Assembly: GCF_023516555.1 (NCBI RefSeq)
Contig: NZ_JAMGBD010000001.1
Span: forward strand, 868,001 to 932,000
From: Sphingomonas alba
GTDB lineage: Bacteria; Pseudomonadota; Alphaproteobacteria; Sphingomonadales; Sphingomonadaceae
DNA length: 64,000 nt
Direction: 5' to 3'
A program made the position numbers and the translations under genes. Below the pieces are notes generated by a model. The model made no database searches. It saw nothing but the letters and a program-made list of their open reading frames with translations, and was not told where the DNA came from. Position 1 is the stretch's first letter. Each line of letters starts with the position of its first letter. Below are positions 1-8,159 of this stretch, in pieces.

Positions 1-2
1 AA

Positions 3-143
3 CCCGCAAGCGAGCTGATGCCCGGCATGTTCAAGCTCAATGAGGAAGTCATGTGCCGCCGCCGGGCCCAGGGCAACCAGCCGTGGAACTGGAACGTCGG
101 CATTGCTTCGCCGTCCATGCCACCCAAGGCAGCCGGTTGCTGA
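3..143 (+). CDS. C-terminal end of an unidentified protein (partial)
   Basis: Only the last 46 codons of a gene that enters from the left edge are visible, in frame 3, ending with TGA at 141-143. The peptide is polar and basic in the middle, then tryptophan-rich (around PWNWN), and ends in Cys. It has alphaproteobacterial codon usage, and the other two plus frames hit stops early, which supports real coding. It is convergent with the acyl-CoA ligase gene, three bases away. The fragment is too short for me to name a family. Confidence 0.5.
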   Translation, partial: PASELMPGMFKLNEEVMCRRRAQGNQPWNWNVGIASPSMPPKAAGC

Positions 144-146
144 TCG

Positions 147-1727
147 TTACTGCGTAACTGCCTGGGCGGTGAGCTGTCCGGCGGCGAAGTCGGCGCGCAA
201 CTGGCGCTTGTCGATCTTGCCGGACGCTGAAAGCGGAATCTGCTCGACCTGCACGACGTCCGAAGGCAGCCACCAGTCGGGAACCTTGCCCCTGAGCAGG
301 CCGACCGGATCGATTGCCGCTAAATCTTCTTCGCATTCAACGACCATTACCGGCCGCTCGCCCCATTTGGCATCGTCGCGGGCGATGACGGCGACGTGCC
401 GCACTCGCGGATGCATGCCAACGATCGCCTCGATCTCGGTCGGATTGATCCACTCGCCGCCGGATTTGATCAGGTCCTTCGAACGGCCGCAGATGGTGAC
501 GAACCCCGCCTCGTCGATCATCGCCAGGTCGCCGGTGTCGAAATAGCCTTCCTTGTCGAGTGCGGGCTGCTCGGCGCCGTAATAGCGATCGACCACGCTG
601 TGGCCCTTGACCTTCAGATGGCCCTGCACGCCCCTTTGCTTCGGCAAGGTCGCTCCGGTGGCGTCGGTGAGCTTGAGGTTCAGGCCCATCGCGGGCCTGC
701 CCGACCCGCGCGGCAAACCCGCTATGCGTCCCGGCGGCGCCATCGTCCCGATCGGCGACAGCTCGGTCATTCCCCAGCTGGTCTGGATCTCGGCGCCAAG
801 CACTTGCTCGAGCCGGCGCAGCAAGGAATCCGGGCAGCTCGACCCGCCGATCAGCACGCGCTTGAGCGATGGCAATTGGTCGCCTGTCTGCTGAACGTGA
901 TCGGCAAGTCCGAGCCAGACCGACTGGACGCCGACGGCAATAGTCACGGACTCCTCACGGATCAGCCTGGCAAGACTGGCGCCGTCCAGATCGCGCCCCG
1001 GCAGCACCAAGGTCGATCCGACTGCCGGCGCTGCGAAGGGAAGGCCCCAGCCATTGGCGTGGAACATCGGTACCGCCAGGAGCAGGACATCGTCCGCGGT
1101 CAACGCCACTACATCAGCCTGCAACGCCCTCAACGTGTGCAGATAGTTGGAGCGATGCGTGTAGAGGACGCCCTTCGGCTTGTCCGTCGTGCCCGACGTG
1201 TAGCAGAGGCCCGCCGGCGCGTTTTCGTCGAACTCTCCCCAGGCGACCTTGCGGCCGCGTTCCCGCAATAGTGTTTCGAACTGCACCGCGCCCGTTCCGG
1301 CATCGGCCTTGCCATCAAGGATGATGACATGTTCGATGCTTCGGCATTGCGGCAGCAGCTGTGCGGCCAACGGCGCCAGGTCCGCTGAAACCGCCAACGC
1401 CCGGCCCTCTGCCTCGTTCACGATGGCGACTAGGTGGTCGACCGAGAAGCGCGGGTTGAGCGTATGGCAGACGATGCCGGCGCCCATCGCGGCGAAATAG
1501 ATTTCGAAATGGTGCGGCGTGTTCCAGGCCAGCGTCGCCAGCCTGTCTCCCGCTTCGAGGTCCAGGGACTCCAGCGCGCCGGACATCCGGTTGCTGCGAT
1601 CGTAGACGTCGGCGTAACTGGTCCGCGCCTGTACGGCACCGCCGCTTGCCCCGACAATCGTCTTGTCACCGAACCACCGAGCCGCATGTTCGAGGAACTT
1701 GTCTACGGTCAGGCCATAAGACTGCAT
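147..1727 (-). CDS. AMP-forming acyl-CoA synthetase (fatty-acid or aryl-acid CoA ligase)
   Basis: Adenylate-forming enzyme of the ANL superfamily, which activates a carboxylic acid to its acyl-CoA through an acyl-AMP intermediate in the cytoplasm. The 526-residue length is normal. The P-loop YTSGTTDKPKG lies at 176-186, the A5 motif SWGMTELSP at 317-325, the hinge/A8 region GRSKDLIKSGGEW at 414-426 and the A10 catalytic lysine K504 in SASGKIDK. The N-terminus (MQSYGLTVDKFLEHAARW) resembles the FadD/AlkK medium- and long-chain group rather than benzoate-CoA ligases. The gene lies downstream of the TonB-dependent receptor on the same strand, with a terminator between, next to a ring-hydroxylating oxygenase, so its substrate may be an imported aromatic or fatty acid. 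Substrate is not predictable from the motifs. The Shine-Dalgarno is weak. Confidence 0.9.
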   Translation of the reverse strand: MQSYGLTVDKFLEHAARWFGDKTIVGASGGAVQARTSYADVYDRSNRMSGALESLDLEAGDRLATLAWNTPHHFEIYFAAMGAGIVCHTLNPRFSVDHLVAIVNEAEGRALAVSADLAPLAAQLLPQCRSIEHVIILDGKADAGTGAVQFETLLRERGRKVAWGEFDENAPAGLCYTSGTTDKPKGVLYTHRSNYLHTLRALQADVVALTADDVLLLAVPMFHANGWGLPFAAPAVGSTLVLPGRDLDGASLARLIREESVTIAVGVQSVWLGLADHVQQTGDQLPSLKRVLIGGSSCPDSLLRRLEQVLGAEIQTSWGMTELSPIGTMAPPGRIAGLPRGSGRPAMGLNLKLTDATGATLPKQRGVQGHLKVKGHSVVDRYYGAEQPALDKEGYFDTGDLAMIDEAGFVTICGRSKDLIKSGGEWINPTEIEAIVGMHPRVRHVAVIARDDAKWGERPVMVVECEEDLAAIDPVGLLRGKVPDWWLPSDVVQVEQIPLSASGKIDKRQLRADFAAGQLTAQAVTQ

Positions 1728-1750
1728 GAAAACCGCCCGCCGGTCCGAGG

Positions 1751-1783
1751 AAAAGGTCGCCGGCCTCCAGGTCGGAGGCCGGC
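1751..1783 (-). terminator. Rho-independent terminator of the TonB-dependent receptor gene
   Basis: A perfect 10-bp stem (1759-1768 with 1774-1783) and a 5-base loop lie just past the receptor stop codon. Read on the minus strand it is followed by CTTTTCC. It separates the receptor from the acyl-CoA ligase, so the ligase probably has its own promoter or is fed by read-through. Confidence 0.75.
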
Positions 1784-1790
1784 ACGAGGC

Positions 1791-4070
1791 TTAGAACTGC
1801 TTGTTGACCTTGATTCCGTACTGGCGCGGAGCACCGGCGAAATCGAGGTTGCTGTTGAGAGCCGCCACGTAATGCTGGTCGGTCAGGTTGGTGCCATAAG
1901 CAGTCACCGTCCAGCTGCCGTGGTTCCAAGCGATCTCCGCGTTGACGATCTTCCGGGCCTCCAAGAGGTCGCCAAGGTCCTTACGCTGGAACAACGTTGC
2001 CCACTGCGATCCGATATGCCCGTAGTTTATCGTCGGGGTCAGCGTGTCGCTCTGGCCAAGCGGGATTTCGTACGAGGCCGACGCGTTGAACGTGAAGTTC
2101 GGTGCGTAGGTTTGCCGGCGTCCGGAGAGATCGATGCAGGTCGAGCTTTCCGGACCGTTCTGGGGATCGCAACCGACTACGGTTACCGTGCGCGGATCGA
2201 CCGCATAGAACTCGCCCAGTTCGCTGTGCAGGATGTTGAACCCGGCGCTGAGTGACAGGCGATCGAGATGGGCGCTTATTTCCGCTTCGGCGCCGTAGAT
2301 CTTGGTGGTGTCCGGCACGTTCACTTCGACTGCCGCGATCGGGAATTGCGGGTAGCCGATGCCGACCTGGAAATCCTTGTAGTTGTTGTAGAATCCGTTG
2401 ACAGTCGCACGGATTTTGCCGTCGGCGAACTGGCCCTTCCAACCTGCCTCGAACGACTGCACCTTTTCTGAATCGAACGGTGCAGCAGTTATTCCGTAGA
2501 TGGACGGAAGCGGCACGTTCAGGCCGCCCGGCCGGAATCCCGTCGCGACGAAGGCGTAAAGGAAATGGTTCGGATTGATGTCCCAGCCGAGCGAGACCTT
2601 GTAGGAGAAGTTCTTGAACCTCTCGCTTTCATCGTCGACCACCGGGAGCGTATAGAACAGGACGTCGACGTCGTTCTCGGTCCGGCTCCAGGTATAGCGG
2701 CCGCCAACCTCGAGTTTCAGATTAGGCGTGATCTTGTACCCGACCTCGCCGAACAGCGCGAGCGAGCGCGTCTGGTTAATGCCCTGGAGCAGGTATTTGC
2801 ACGCTCCGATATCGAACGGATAGCAAACGTTCCAGCCCAGCTTGTACGGCTTCTTGAAATCATATTTGTTCCACACGCCGAACGCGCCCGCCAGCCAGGT
2901 GAACCGCTGGTCGTCCGGCGAGATGACGTTGAATTCCTGCGAGATCTGGCGCTCGTCGACGTCGTCAAAAAACGTCCAGTTCCTTGCTAGCCCCCCCGGA
3001 TCGAGCGGGTGCGGTGCATCCGAAGCGGTCCCGTCCAGGTCCGCCTTGTACATGATGTTGCCCTTCGCAAAGGCCGAGACGGAGCGGAGGCGGATACCGC
3101 TGCTCGTCTCATATTCCGCGCGCAGCACTTCGCGGAAGAACTTGTCCCGGGCAGCCTGCGGGGCGTTCAGGTGCAGGTCAAACAGGTCGGTGTGGCCGGG
3201 GTTGGGAGTGCTGCTGCCATAAGGCAGGTTCTCGAACCGGTTCGTGTAAACGTCGGCGGGATAAGCCCCCATGTTGAGGTAATCGATGTCGGTCTTCGAC
3301 ACGATCGTCAGCGCGTCCGTAGGCCTGAACAGCAGGCTGAGCCGGCCCGCATAGAGGTGCTGGTCACCCTTGTTGAAATTATAGTCGCTGCCGAACGGGC
3401 CGGTGATGTCGTAGAAGCTGTTGCGGTGCTCGGTGAACAGAGCGACGCGCGCCGCGAAGCTGTCGCTGATCGGCACATTGACCGCGGCCTGCATGCCGAG
3501 GTCGTGGTAGTTGCCGAGGCTGGCCTGGGCGTACCCGCCGAAATGTCCGATGACCGGGTCCTTCGTGTTCACGAAGACGGCGCCGCCGGTCGAGTTCTGG
3601 CCGACGACGGTGCCCTGGGGTCCGCGCAGGATCTGGATGTTGTCGACGTCGAAATAGGGTTCCTGCGTGAAATAGCCGGGGAAGCTCGGCGCACCGTCGC
3701 GATAGGTGATGACGCCGGTCGTGGTCTGCGTGTTGTGCTCGGCCTTGCCGATGCCGCGGATGTTGAAATCGTTGCCCTGGCCGAAATTGTTGACCGTCAT
3801 GCTCGGCGCGGCGAACTGCAGCTGGTCGACGTTGGCCACACCCTTGCGAGTGAGCTCGTCGCCCGACAGCACTGAGCCCGAGACAGCCGTGCGCATCAAA
3901 TTCTCACGGCGGCGCTGAGCAGTGACGATGAGGGTCTCGCCTTGGTCGTCGTTTGCGCCGGCTTCAGTATCTTGAACCGCTGCGGTCTCTGTACCCGATT
4001 GCGCCATGGCTTGGGCACTGATGCTGAGTGCCACGACCGAAACTGCTGACATCAAGCAAAGCTTTTTCAT
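1791..4070 (-). CDS. TonB-dependent outer-membrane receptor
   Basis: Outer-membrane beta-barrel that imports a scarce ligand using TonB/ExbBD energy. The reading frame is open to 4388, but the start at 4070 gives a proper signal peptide (MKKLCLMSAV... ending AMAQ) and a strong GAGGGG ribosome site, so I set 759 residues. After the leader comes a TonB box (ETLIVTAQR), then the plug domain (FNIRGIGKAE, RDGAPSFPGYF, LRGPQGTVVGQNSTGG) and the barrel, ending in aromatic F (VNKQF) as expected for BAM recognition. Sphingomonads use many such receptors for plant polymers, aromatics and siderophores. Divergence from the Rieske oxygenase gene and co-orientation with the CoA ligase suggest an aromatic or acyl ligand; that is inference. 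There is no N-terminal FecA-type signalling extension. Confidence 0.93.
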   Translation of the reverse strand: MKKLCLMSAVSVVALSISAQAMAQSGTETAAVQDTEAGANDDQGETLIVTAQRRRENLMRTAVSGSVLSGDELTRKGVANVDQLQFAAPSMTVNNFGQGNDFNIRGIGKAEHNTQTTTGVITYRDGAPSFPGYFTQEPYFDVDNIQILRGPQGTVVGQNSTGGAVFVNTKDPVIGHFGGYAQASLGNYHDLGMQAAVNVPISDSFAARVALFTEHRNSFYDITGPFGSDYNFNKGDQHLYAGRLSLLFRPTDALTIVSKTDIDYLNMGAYPADVYTNRFENLPYGSSTPNPGHTDLFDLHLNAPQAARDKFFREVLRAEYETSSGIRLRSVSAFAKGNIMYKADLDGTASDAPHPLDPGGLARNWTFFDDVDERQISQEFNVISPDDQRFTWLAGAFGVWNKYDFKKPYKLGWNVCYPFDIGACKYLLQGINQTRSLALFGEVGYKITPNLKLEVGGRYTWSRTENDVDVLFYTLPVVDDESERFKNFSYKVSLGWDINPNHFLYAFVATGFRPGGLNVPLPSIYGITAAPFDSEKVQSFEAGWKGQFADGKIRATVNGFYNNYKDFQVGIGYPQFPIAAVEVNVPDTTKIYGAEAEISAHLDRLSLSAGFNILHSELGEFYAVDPRTVTVVGCDPQNGPESSTCIDLSGRRQTYAPNFTFNASASYEIPLGQSDTLTPTINYGHIGSQWATLFQRKDLGDLLEARKIVNAEIAWNHGSWTVTAYGTNLTDQHYVAALNSNLDFAGAPRQYGIKVNKQF

Positions 4071-4147
4071 CGCTGATCCCCTCTCCCACACGCTCTCCGG
4101 CGTTATGGATGGAGACTGCCGCAAATTGGGGCGCTCGACAATATTAA

Positions 4148-4163
4148 TTCTCACATGAGTGAA
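4148..4163. promoter_or_regulatory. Candidate operator, imperfect 16-bp palindrome
   Basis: TTCTCACATGAGTGAA is self-complementary at 12 of 16 positions around a central CATG, with TCAC-N4-GTGA as its core. It sits about 80 bases upstream of the receptor start in the only AT-rich patch of the divergent region. No regulator gene is adjacent, so the protein that might bind it is unknown. Confidence 0.35.
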
Positions 4164-4353
4164 TGAATGAACGGGAGCGTGACCTTGAAGCCGCAGCCAT
4201 GCATTCCGCCCAGGTTTCGGCCGGCTGGAAAGAGGAATGACGTTCTGTTCAGCCTTCGGCGCTAATGTCCGCAATGGGTCGAAAACGGACGCTAGGCTAC
4301 ACGCCTCCGCGAAACCCAAGAGGTAAAGCAAGCGGCGGACACGCCCTGCGAAG

Positions 4354-4377
4354 GGCCCGATTGAGGGATTTCGCCAT
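4354..4377 (+). repeat. Copy 1 of a duplicated gene-start segment
   Basis: The segment from GGCCCG through the GAGGGA ribosome site to CGCCAT matches 5726-5748, with one extra base and one substitution. Here the ATG of the second copy reads ATC, and translation must instead start at GTG 4380 (or ATG 4389), 11 bases after GAGGGA. Confidence 0.7.
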
Positions 4378-4379
4378 CT

Positions 4380-5735
4380 GTGCAACATATGTTGCGGGGG
4401 GCGTCTTTGGACGAAGCGGGGAACCTGTATCTTACGAACGTGAACGCGGGCAGCCCGATGGGCGGCCTGCTGCGGTCGTACTGGATTCCGCTATGTTATT
4501 CGGAAGAGTTGTCCGAACCGGACGGGACGCCGGTCCGGGTGCGGCTGCTCGGCGAGAGCCTGGTGGCGTTTCGGGACACTGAAGGCCGGGTCGGGCTGCT
4601 CGACCACAATTGCCCGCACCGTGGCGCTTCGTTTTTCTATGGCCGCAATGAGGAAGGCGGGCTGCGCTGCGTCTATCACGGCTGGAAATTCGACGTTGAG
4701 GGCAAGTGCCTCGACATGCCGAACGAGCCCGGCGAATGCCCGCTGCAACGCAAGGTCCGAGCCACTTCATATCCGTGCCGCGAAGCCAATGGGATCGTCT
4801 GGACCTACATGGGCGAAAGGAGCGGCGCAGACCTGCCGCCCTTGCCGGCGATGGGCTGGGCCGCTGCACCGATCGAGCGCAAATCGACGCTGAGGTACAT
4901 CCGCAACTGCAATTGGGTGCAGGCGATGGAGGGCGATTTCGACTCCTCGCATCTGGGGTTCCTGCACAGCCGGCTGGAAGCGAATGCGCCGGCGATCGGC
5001 GATGCGCTGCGGCCGATCATCACGGCGGACCGGCGGCCGCTGCTCGAGGTCGAGGATACGGCGGTCGGTGTCATGTACGGCGCCGGGCGCGGCACCGCGG
5101 GGACCGAGCGTTACTGGCGCGTCACCCAGTTCCAATTGCCCTTCTACACGAGCGTCCCATGCTATGGCGGGCTGAACCGGCTGAAGATCTGGGTGCCGAT
5201 GGACAATGAGCACGTCATGATCTGGGAGGCGAACTGGAGCCAGGAACGCGACCTGACTGCGGAGGAAAGGCTGGGCCACAAGGGCCGCGTGGGGCCGTCG
5301 GGTTTCCTGCCGGACACGGACGGCTGGTACGGTCGCGGCAATTTCGCGGCCCGGGCGGAGAATGACTATCTCCTCGATCGCCAGCGGCAGAAGACCCACA
5401 ATTTCACCGGTATGGAGGACGAAACACCGATCCAGGACGCGGCCATGCAGGAGAGCATGGGCGCCATCGTCGACCGGACGAAGGAGCATCTGTCGGCATC
5501 CGACGCGGCGATCATCCGTATGCGGCGGAGGCTGATGCAGGCGGCGGAGGCACTGGAGATGAAGTCGGTAACGCCGCCCGGCATCGACGAACCCGAGCTC
5601 TACAACTGCCACGGCGACCAGATGCTGGTGCAGGAAGGGGGTTGCTGGAAAAGTAGTTACGCCGCGCTGATGGCCCAACACTATCCCCCCGAGCCGGTTT
5701 TGCGGCTACCAGTCGGTCAGTCGCCGGCCCGTTGA
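4380..5735 (+). CDS. Rieske non-heme iron aromatic ring-hydroxylating oxygenase, alpha subunit
   Basis: Terminal oxygenase of a ring-hydroxylating or demethylating system, similar in layout to phthalate 4,5-dioxygenase and vanillate demethylase type enzymes. The 451 residues hold a Rieske [2Fe-2S] domain with C78-P-H80 and C97-x2-H100, then a catalytic domain whose D188-x2-H191-x4-H196 (EGDFDSSHLGFLH) supplies the bridging Asp and the two mononuclear-iron histidines. The GTG start at 4380 is preceded by GAGGGA; ATG 4389 is an alternative. No ferredoxin or reductase gene is adjacent, so electrons must come from a partner encoded elsewhere. The aldolase-like gene follows after 11 bases, so the two are probably cotranscribed. 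The substrate is unknown; an aromatic carboxylate is the likeliest guess. Confidence 0.92.
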   Translation: MQHMLRGASLDEAGNLYLTNVNAGSPMGGLLRSYWIPLCYSEELSEPDGTPVRVRLLGESLVAFRDTEGRVGLLDHNCPHRGASFFYGRNEEGGLRCVYHGWKFDVEGKCLDMPNEPGECPLQRKVRATSYPCREANGIVWTYMGERSGADLPPLPAMGWAAAPIERKSTLRYIRNCNWVQAMEGDFDSSHLGFLHSRLEANAPAIGDALRPIITADRRPLLEVEDTAVGVMYGAGRGTAGTERYWRVTQFQLPFYTSVPCYGGLNRLKIWVPMDNEHVMIWEANWSQERDLTAEERLGHKGRVGPSGFLPDTDGWYGRGNFAARAENDYLLDRQRQKTHNFTGMEDETPIQDAAMQESMGAIVDRTKEHLSASDAAIIRMRRRLMQAAEALEMKSVTPPGIDEPELYNCHGDQMLVQEGGCWKSSYAALMAQHYPPEPVLRLPVGQSPAR

Positions 5736-5748
5736 GGGAGTTCGCCAT
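5726..5748 (+). repeat. Copy 2 of a duplicated gene-start segment
   Basis: This segment spans the Rieske stop codon, the GAGGGA ribosome site and the first bases of the aldolase ATG. It nearly duplicates 4354-4377, the equivalent place in front of the Rieske gene. Confidence 0.7.
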
Positions 5749-6565
5749 GCTGCCAAGCCGATTGATGATGGTCCTGGGTGCCTTGTTGCTGCTAGCCGCG
5801 GCCCCCGCGCCTGCCCAGAGCCTGCCGGGCGTCGCTGCCGCCGCAACCCGGCTGGGAGTCGATCCGCGGGTGATCGAGGACCTGGTCGTCGCCAACCGCA
5901 TCCTTGCGCATGAAGGCGTGCTCGACGCCTATGGCCATGTCAGCATCCGGCACCCGACCAGGCCGAACCATTATTTGATCGCGCGCTCGGTCGCCGCCGA
6001 GTTCGTCACGCCCGATGACATCGTCGAGTTCGACCTCGACTCCAACCTGGTCACTCCAGGAGAATCGAAGGAGTTCATCGAACGCTTCATCCATGGCGAG
6101 ATCTACAAGGCCCGGCCCGACTTGGACGCGGTCATCCACAGCCATTCGGCCTCCGTTATCCCGTTTTCCGTCAGCACCGTGCCGCTGCGTCCGGTCTTTC
6201 ACATGGCGGCCTTCCTTGCGAGCGGCGTGCCGGTCTGGGATTCGGGATCCGCCGGCGATCCAGATGCGCAGGGCATCCTCGTCCGTAACCCTGCGCTTGG
6301 CGCCTCGCTGGCAACGACACTGGGCAAAGGCGTCGCCGTCCTGCTCCGCGGCCATGGCGCGGTGGTCGTATCGCGAGAGTTGAGGGTCGCAGTCCGCAAC
6401 GCCATCTGGCTTGAAGCCAATGCCCGGGCGCAGCTGGCGGCGATCCAGCTTGGCGGGCAGATCAAATATATCTCGGCCGACGAAGCGCGGGCCATGCTGG
6501 CTTTGCGGGGCGACCCCGAACGGGCCTGGGATTATTGGAAACGGCGGGCACTCGGGCCGAAATAG
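5747..6565 (+). CDS. Class II aldolase/adducin family protein with a signal peptide
   Basis: Zinc-dependent class II aldolase fold, 272 residues from ATG 5747 (GAGGGA seven bases upstream). The metal-site pattern is present: GHVS at 63-66, E118 in the HGEIY segment, H131-x-H133 in HSHSAS and H203 in RGHGAVV. Family members cleave or epimerise sugar phosphates; one branch decarboxylates dihydroxyphthalates. Pairing with a Rieske oxygenase fits the decarboxylase role better than sugar metabolism, but that is inference. Unusually, residues 1-23 form a clear Sec signal peptide (hydrophobic 7-20, cleavage near APA-Q), which would send it to the periplasm, away from the cytoplasmic oxygenase. Confidence 0.85.
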   Translation: MLPSRLMMVLGALLLLAAAPAPAQSLPGVAAAATRLGVDPRVIEDLVVANRILAHEGVLDAYGHVSIRHPTRPNHYLIARSVAAEFVTPDDIVEFDLDSNLVTPGESKEFIERFIHGEIYKARPDLDAVIHSHSASVIPFSVSTVPLRPVFHMAAFLASGVPVWDSGSAGDPDAQGILVRNPALGASLATTLGKGVAVLLRGHGAVVVSRELRVAVRNAIWLEANARAQLAAIQLGGQIKYISADEARAMLALRGDPERAWDYWKRRALGPK

Positions 6566-6628
6566 GCGACGCTCCGCCCTCTCCTCGCTTGCACTTGGGC
6601 ACGCGACGGGGCAGAGGCTCTTCGCATT

Positions 6629-7018
6629 ATGGGATGGTTGGCAAACGCCTTTACCTGGTGGAACGGAGCCTCGTGGGGCACCAGCATCACGACGCGCCGT
6701 CACGGCCGTGAAGTCGGCCGCGACGAGGCCGGCAACGTCTATTTCCAGCACAAGGACAATCCGGCGCGGCGCTGGGTCATCTATGCCGGCAATAATGACG
6801 GCAGTGTCGTCCCGCCGGGCTGGCAGTCCTGGCTCCGCGGCACCATCGACGATCTGCCCGAAAAGGGCCTGCCCACGAGGCGGACCTGGGAAAAGGCGCC
6901 AATCGCCAATCTGACCGGCAGCGGCGAAGCCTGGGTTCCTTCGGGGTCGTTGCGCGGGCTTGGTGAGCGGCCGGCCACGACGGGCGATTACAGCGCCTGG
7001 ACACCCGACGAGGCGTGA
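6629..7018 (+). CDS. NDUFA12-family NADH:ubiquinone oxidoreductase accessory subunit
   Basis: 129-residue homologue of mitochondrial NDUFA12 (B17.2), a peripheral accessory subunit on the matrix arm of respiratory complex I, conserved in alphaproteobacteria. Diagnostic stretches are YFQHKDN-ARRWVIY and VPPGWQSWL. Its stop overlaps the GTG start of the DUF2155 gene (GTGA), so the two are translationally coupled. The main nuo operon is not in this window, which is usual for this gene. The ribosome site is weak (AGAGG, 11 bases from ATG). Confidence 0.92.
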   Translation: MGWLANAFTWWNGASWGTSITTRRHGREVGRDEAGNVYFQHKDNPARRWVIYAGNNDGSVVPPGWQSWLRGTIDDLPEKGLPTRRTWEKAPIANLTGSGEAWVPSGSLRGLGERPATTGDYSAWTPDEA

Positions 7019-7620
7019 AGAAAGCGACGCTCTTGCTGGCGGCCGCGCTGCTGGCCGGCTGCAATCGCGGCCCGGACGAGCCGCCCGAGGGCAATGCCGT
7101 CACCATCGCCATCCCGAAATCCGCGAACCAGCCGGGCGTGACACCCATGGCCGACCGTGTCGCGGTGATCGGCCTGCTCAACAAGCGCAACGGCATCGTC
7201 AAGGACCTGACGTTGAAGCCGGGGCAGGCGATCCGGGTGAAGGACGTCGTCGTCCGCCTGCGCGCCTGCGAGACGACGGCGCCGTGGGAAGTGCAGAAGC
7301 TGACCGGCGCCTTCATCCAGCTTGACGTCCAGCGGACGGACAAGAACTGGAACCGGGTGTTCTCAGGCTGGCTTTACAAGGAAAGCCCGTCGCTCAACGT
7401 CGTCGAGCATCCGGTCTATGACGTCTGGCCCAAGAGCTGCGCGATGAGTTTTCCGGCAGGGCCTGCGGCGCCTGCCGCGCCCGCTTCTTCAAGCAAGCCA
7501 TCGAGCGCGGTGAAATCCGGCGGGGGCAATGTGACCGAGCCGGCCACCGAAGCACCGCCGACGTCGACGCCTGCGGCTCCTGCGCCGGCGCCCAACGCCA
7601 CGGACAGCAACTCGACATAG
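7015..7620 (+). CDS. DUF2155 domain lipoprotein
   Basis: 201 residues from GTG 7015. A lipoprotein-type leader (LLAAALLAGC) with the lipobox Cys near residue 16 is followed by the DUF2155 core (CETTAPWEVQ, AFIQLDVQ, FSGWLYKESPSLN, PVYDVWPKSC), with paired cysteines that could form a disulfide in the periplasm. The biochemical role is unknown. The last 68 codons are an Ala/Pro/Ser/Thr tail lying entirely antisense to the end of aat; the core domain ends just inside that overlap. Neighbourhood with NDUFA12 and aat is conserved in alphaproteobacteria as far as I know. Confidence 0.88.
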   Translation: MKKATLLLAAALLAGCNRGPDEPPEGNAVTIAIPKSANQPGVTPMADRVAVIGLLNKRNGIVKDLTLKPGQAIRVKDVVVRLRACETTAPWEVQKLTGAFIQLDVQRTDKNWNRVFSGWLYKESPSLNVVEHPVYDVWPKSCAMSFPAGPAAPAAPASSSKPSSAVKSGGGNVTEPATEAPPTSTPAAPAPAPNATDSNST

Positions 7621-8150
7621 GCTTCGCGGGCCACCGTCACCGCGCCCAATGAGGCAAGGTGGCTGGTCATGAACTGGCAATCGAGCAGAGTGAAATGGCC
7701 GACGCGCATGCGGGCGATGAGCCACGCCAGCGCAACCTTGGAGGCATCCGTCGCCCGGCTGAACATGGATTCGCCGAAGAGTGCGCGGCCAAGGCGCACG
7801 CCGTAGAGCCCGCCGACTAGGTCATCTCCCTGCCAGCATTCGATCGAATGGGCGTGGCCGGCGGCGTGGAGGCCGAGCGTCGCGCGCTCGATATCGGCGT
7901 TGATCCAGGTCTCGTCCCGCTTGGCGCAGGCGTGGATAACCTGCGCGAAGGCCCGGTCGCGGGTGACGGTAAACGTGCCCCGGCGGATGACCTTTAGTAG
8001 TGAATGCGAGGCATGGAAGCGGTCGAGCGGGATGATCGCCCGGTTGCGGGGCTCGACCCAGAAAATGTCGTGCGCATCGCGGCTGTCAGCCATCGGGAAG
8101 ATGCCGGCAGCATAGCCGCGAAGGAGAAGCCGAGGGTCGAGGCCGGACAT
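7416..8150 (-). CDS. aat: Leucyl/phenylalanyl-tRNA--protein transferase
   Basis: Transfers Leu or Phe from aminoacyl-tRNA to N-terminal Lys/Arg of proteins, creating a type 2 N-degron read by ClpS/ClpAP. 244 residues. Family hallmarks are GYAAGIFPMAD, FWVEPRNRAIIPL, HSIECWQ, GGLYGV-LGRALFGESMFS and LLDCQFMTSHLASLGA. The C-terminal part after about residue 190 is Gly/Ala rich, then regains family-like residues (PDFTALDGLL and a terminal QLLGQTS), so I keep the full length despite a 205-base antisense overlap with the DUF2155 gene. Confidence 0.93.
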   Translation of the reverse strand: MSGLDPRLLLRGYAAGIFPMADSRDAHDIFWVEPRNRAIIPLDRFHASHSLLKVIRRGTFTVTRDRAFAQVIHACAKRDETWINADIERATLGLHAAGHAHSIECWQGDDLVGGLYGVRLGRALFGESMFSRATDASKVALAWLIARMRVGHFTLLDCQFMTSHLASLGAVTVAREAYVELLSVALGAGAGAAGVDVGGASVAGSVTLPPPDFTALDGLLEEAGAAGAAGPAGKLIAQLLGQTS

Positions 8151-8159
8151 GAGCCGAGC

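Larger units (their letters stand above)
4071..4379. promoter_or_regulatory. Divergent control region between receptor and Rieske oxygenase genes
   Basis: 309 bases without a credible gene separate the divergent receptor and Rieske starts, so promoters for both must lie here. Its AT-rich part (about 4138-4172) contains ATATTAAT and a short GAATGAATGAA tandem, unlike the GC-rich surroundings. I could not pick a convincing -35/-10 pair. The right end (4354-4377) is a near copy of a segment further right (see the repeat entries). Confidence 0.5.
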
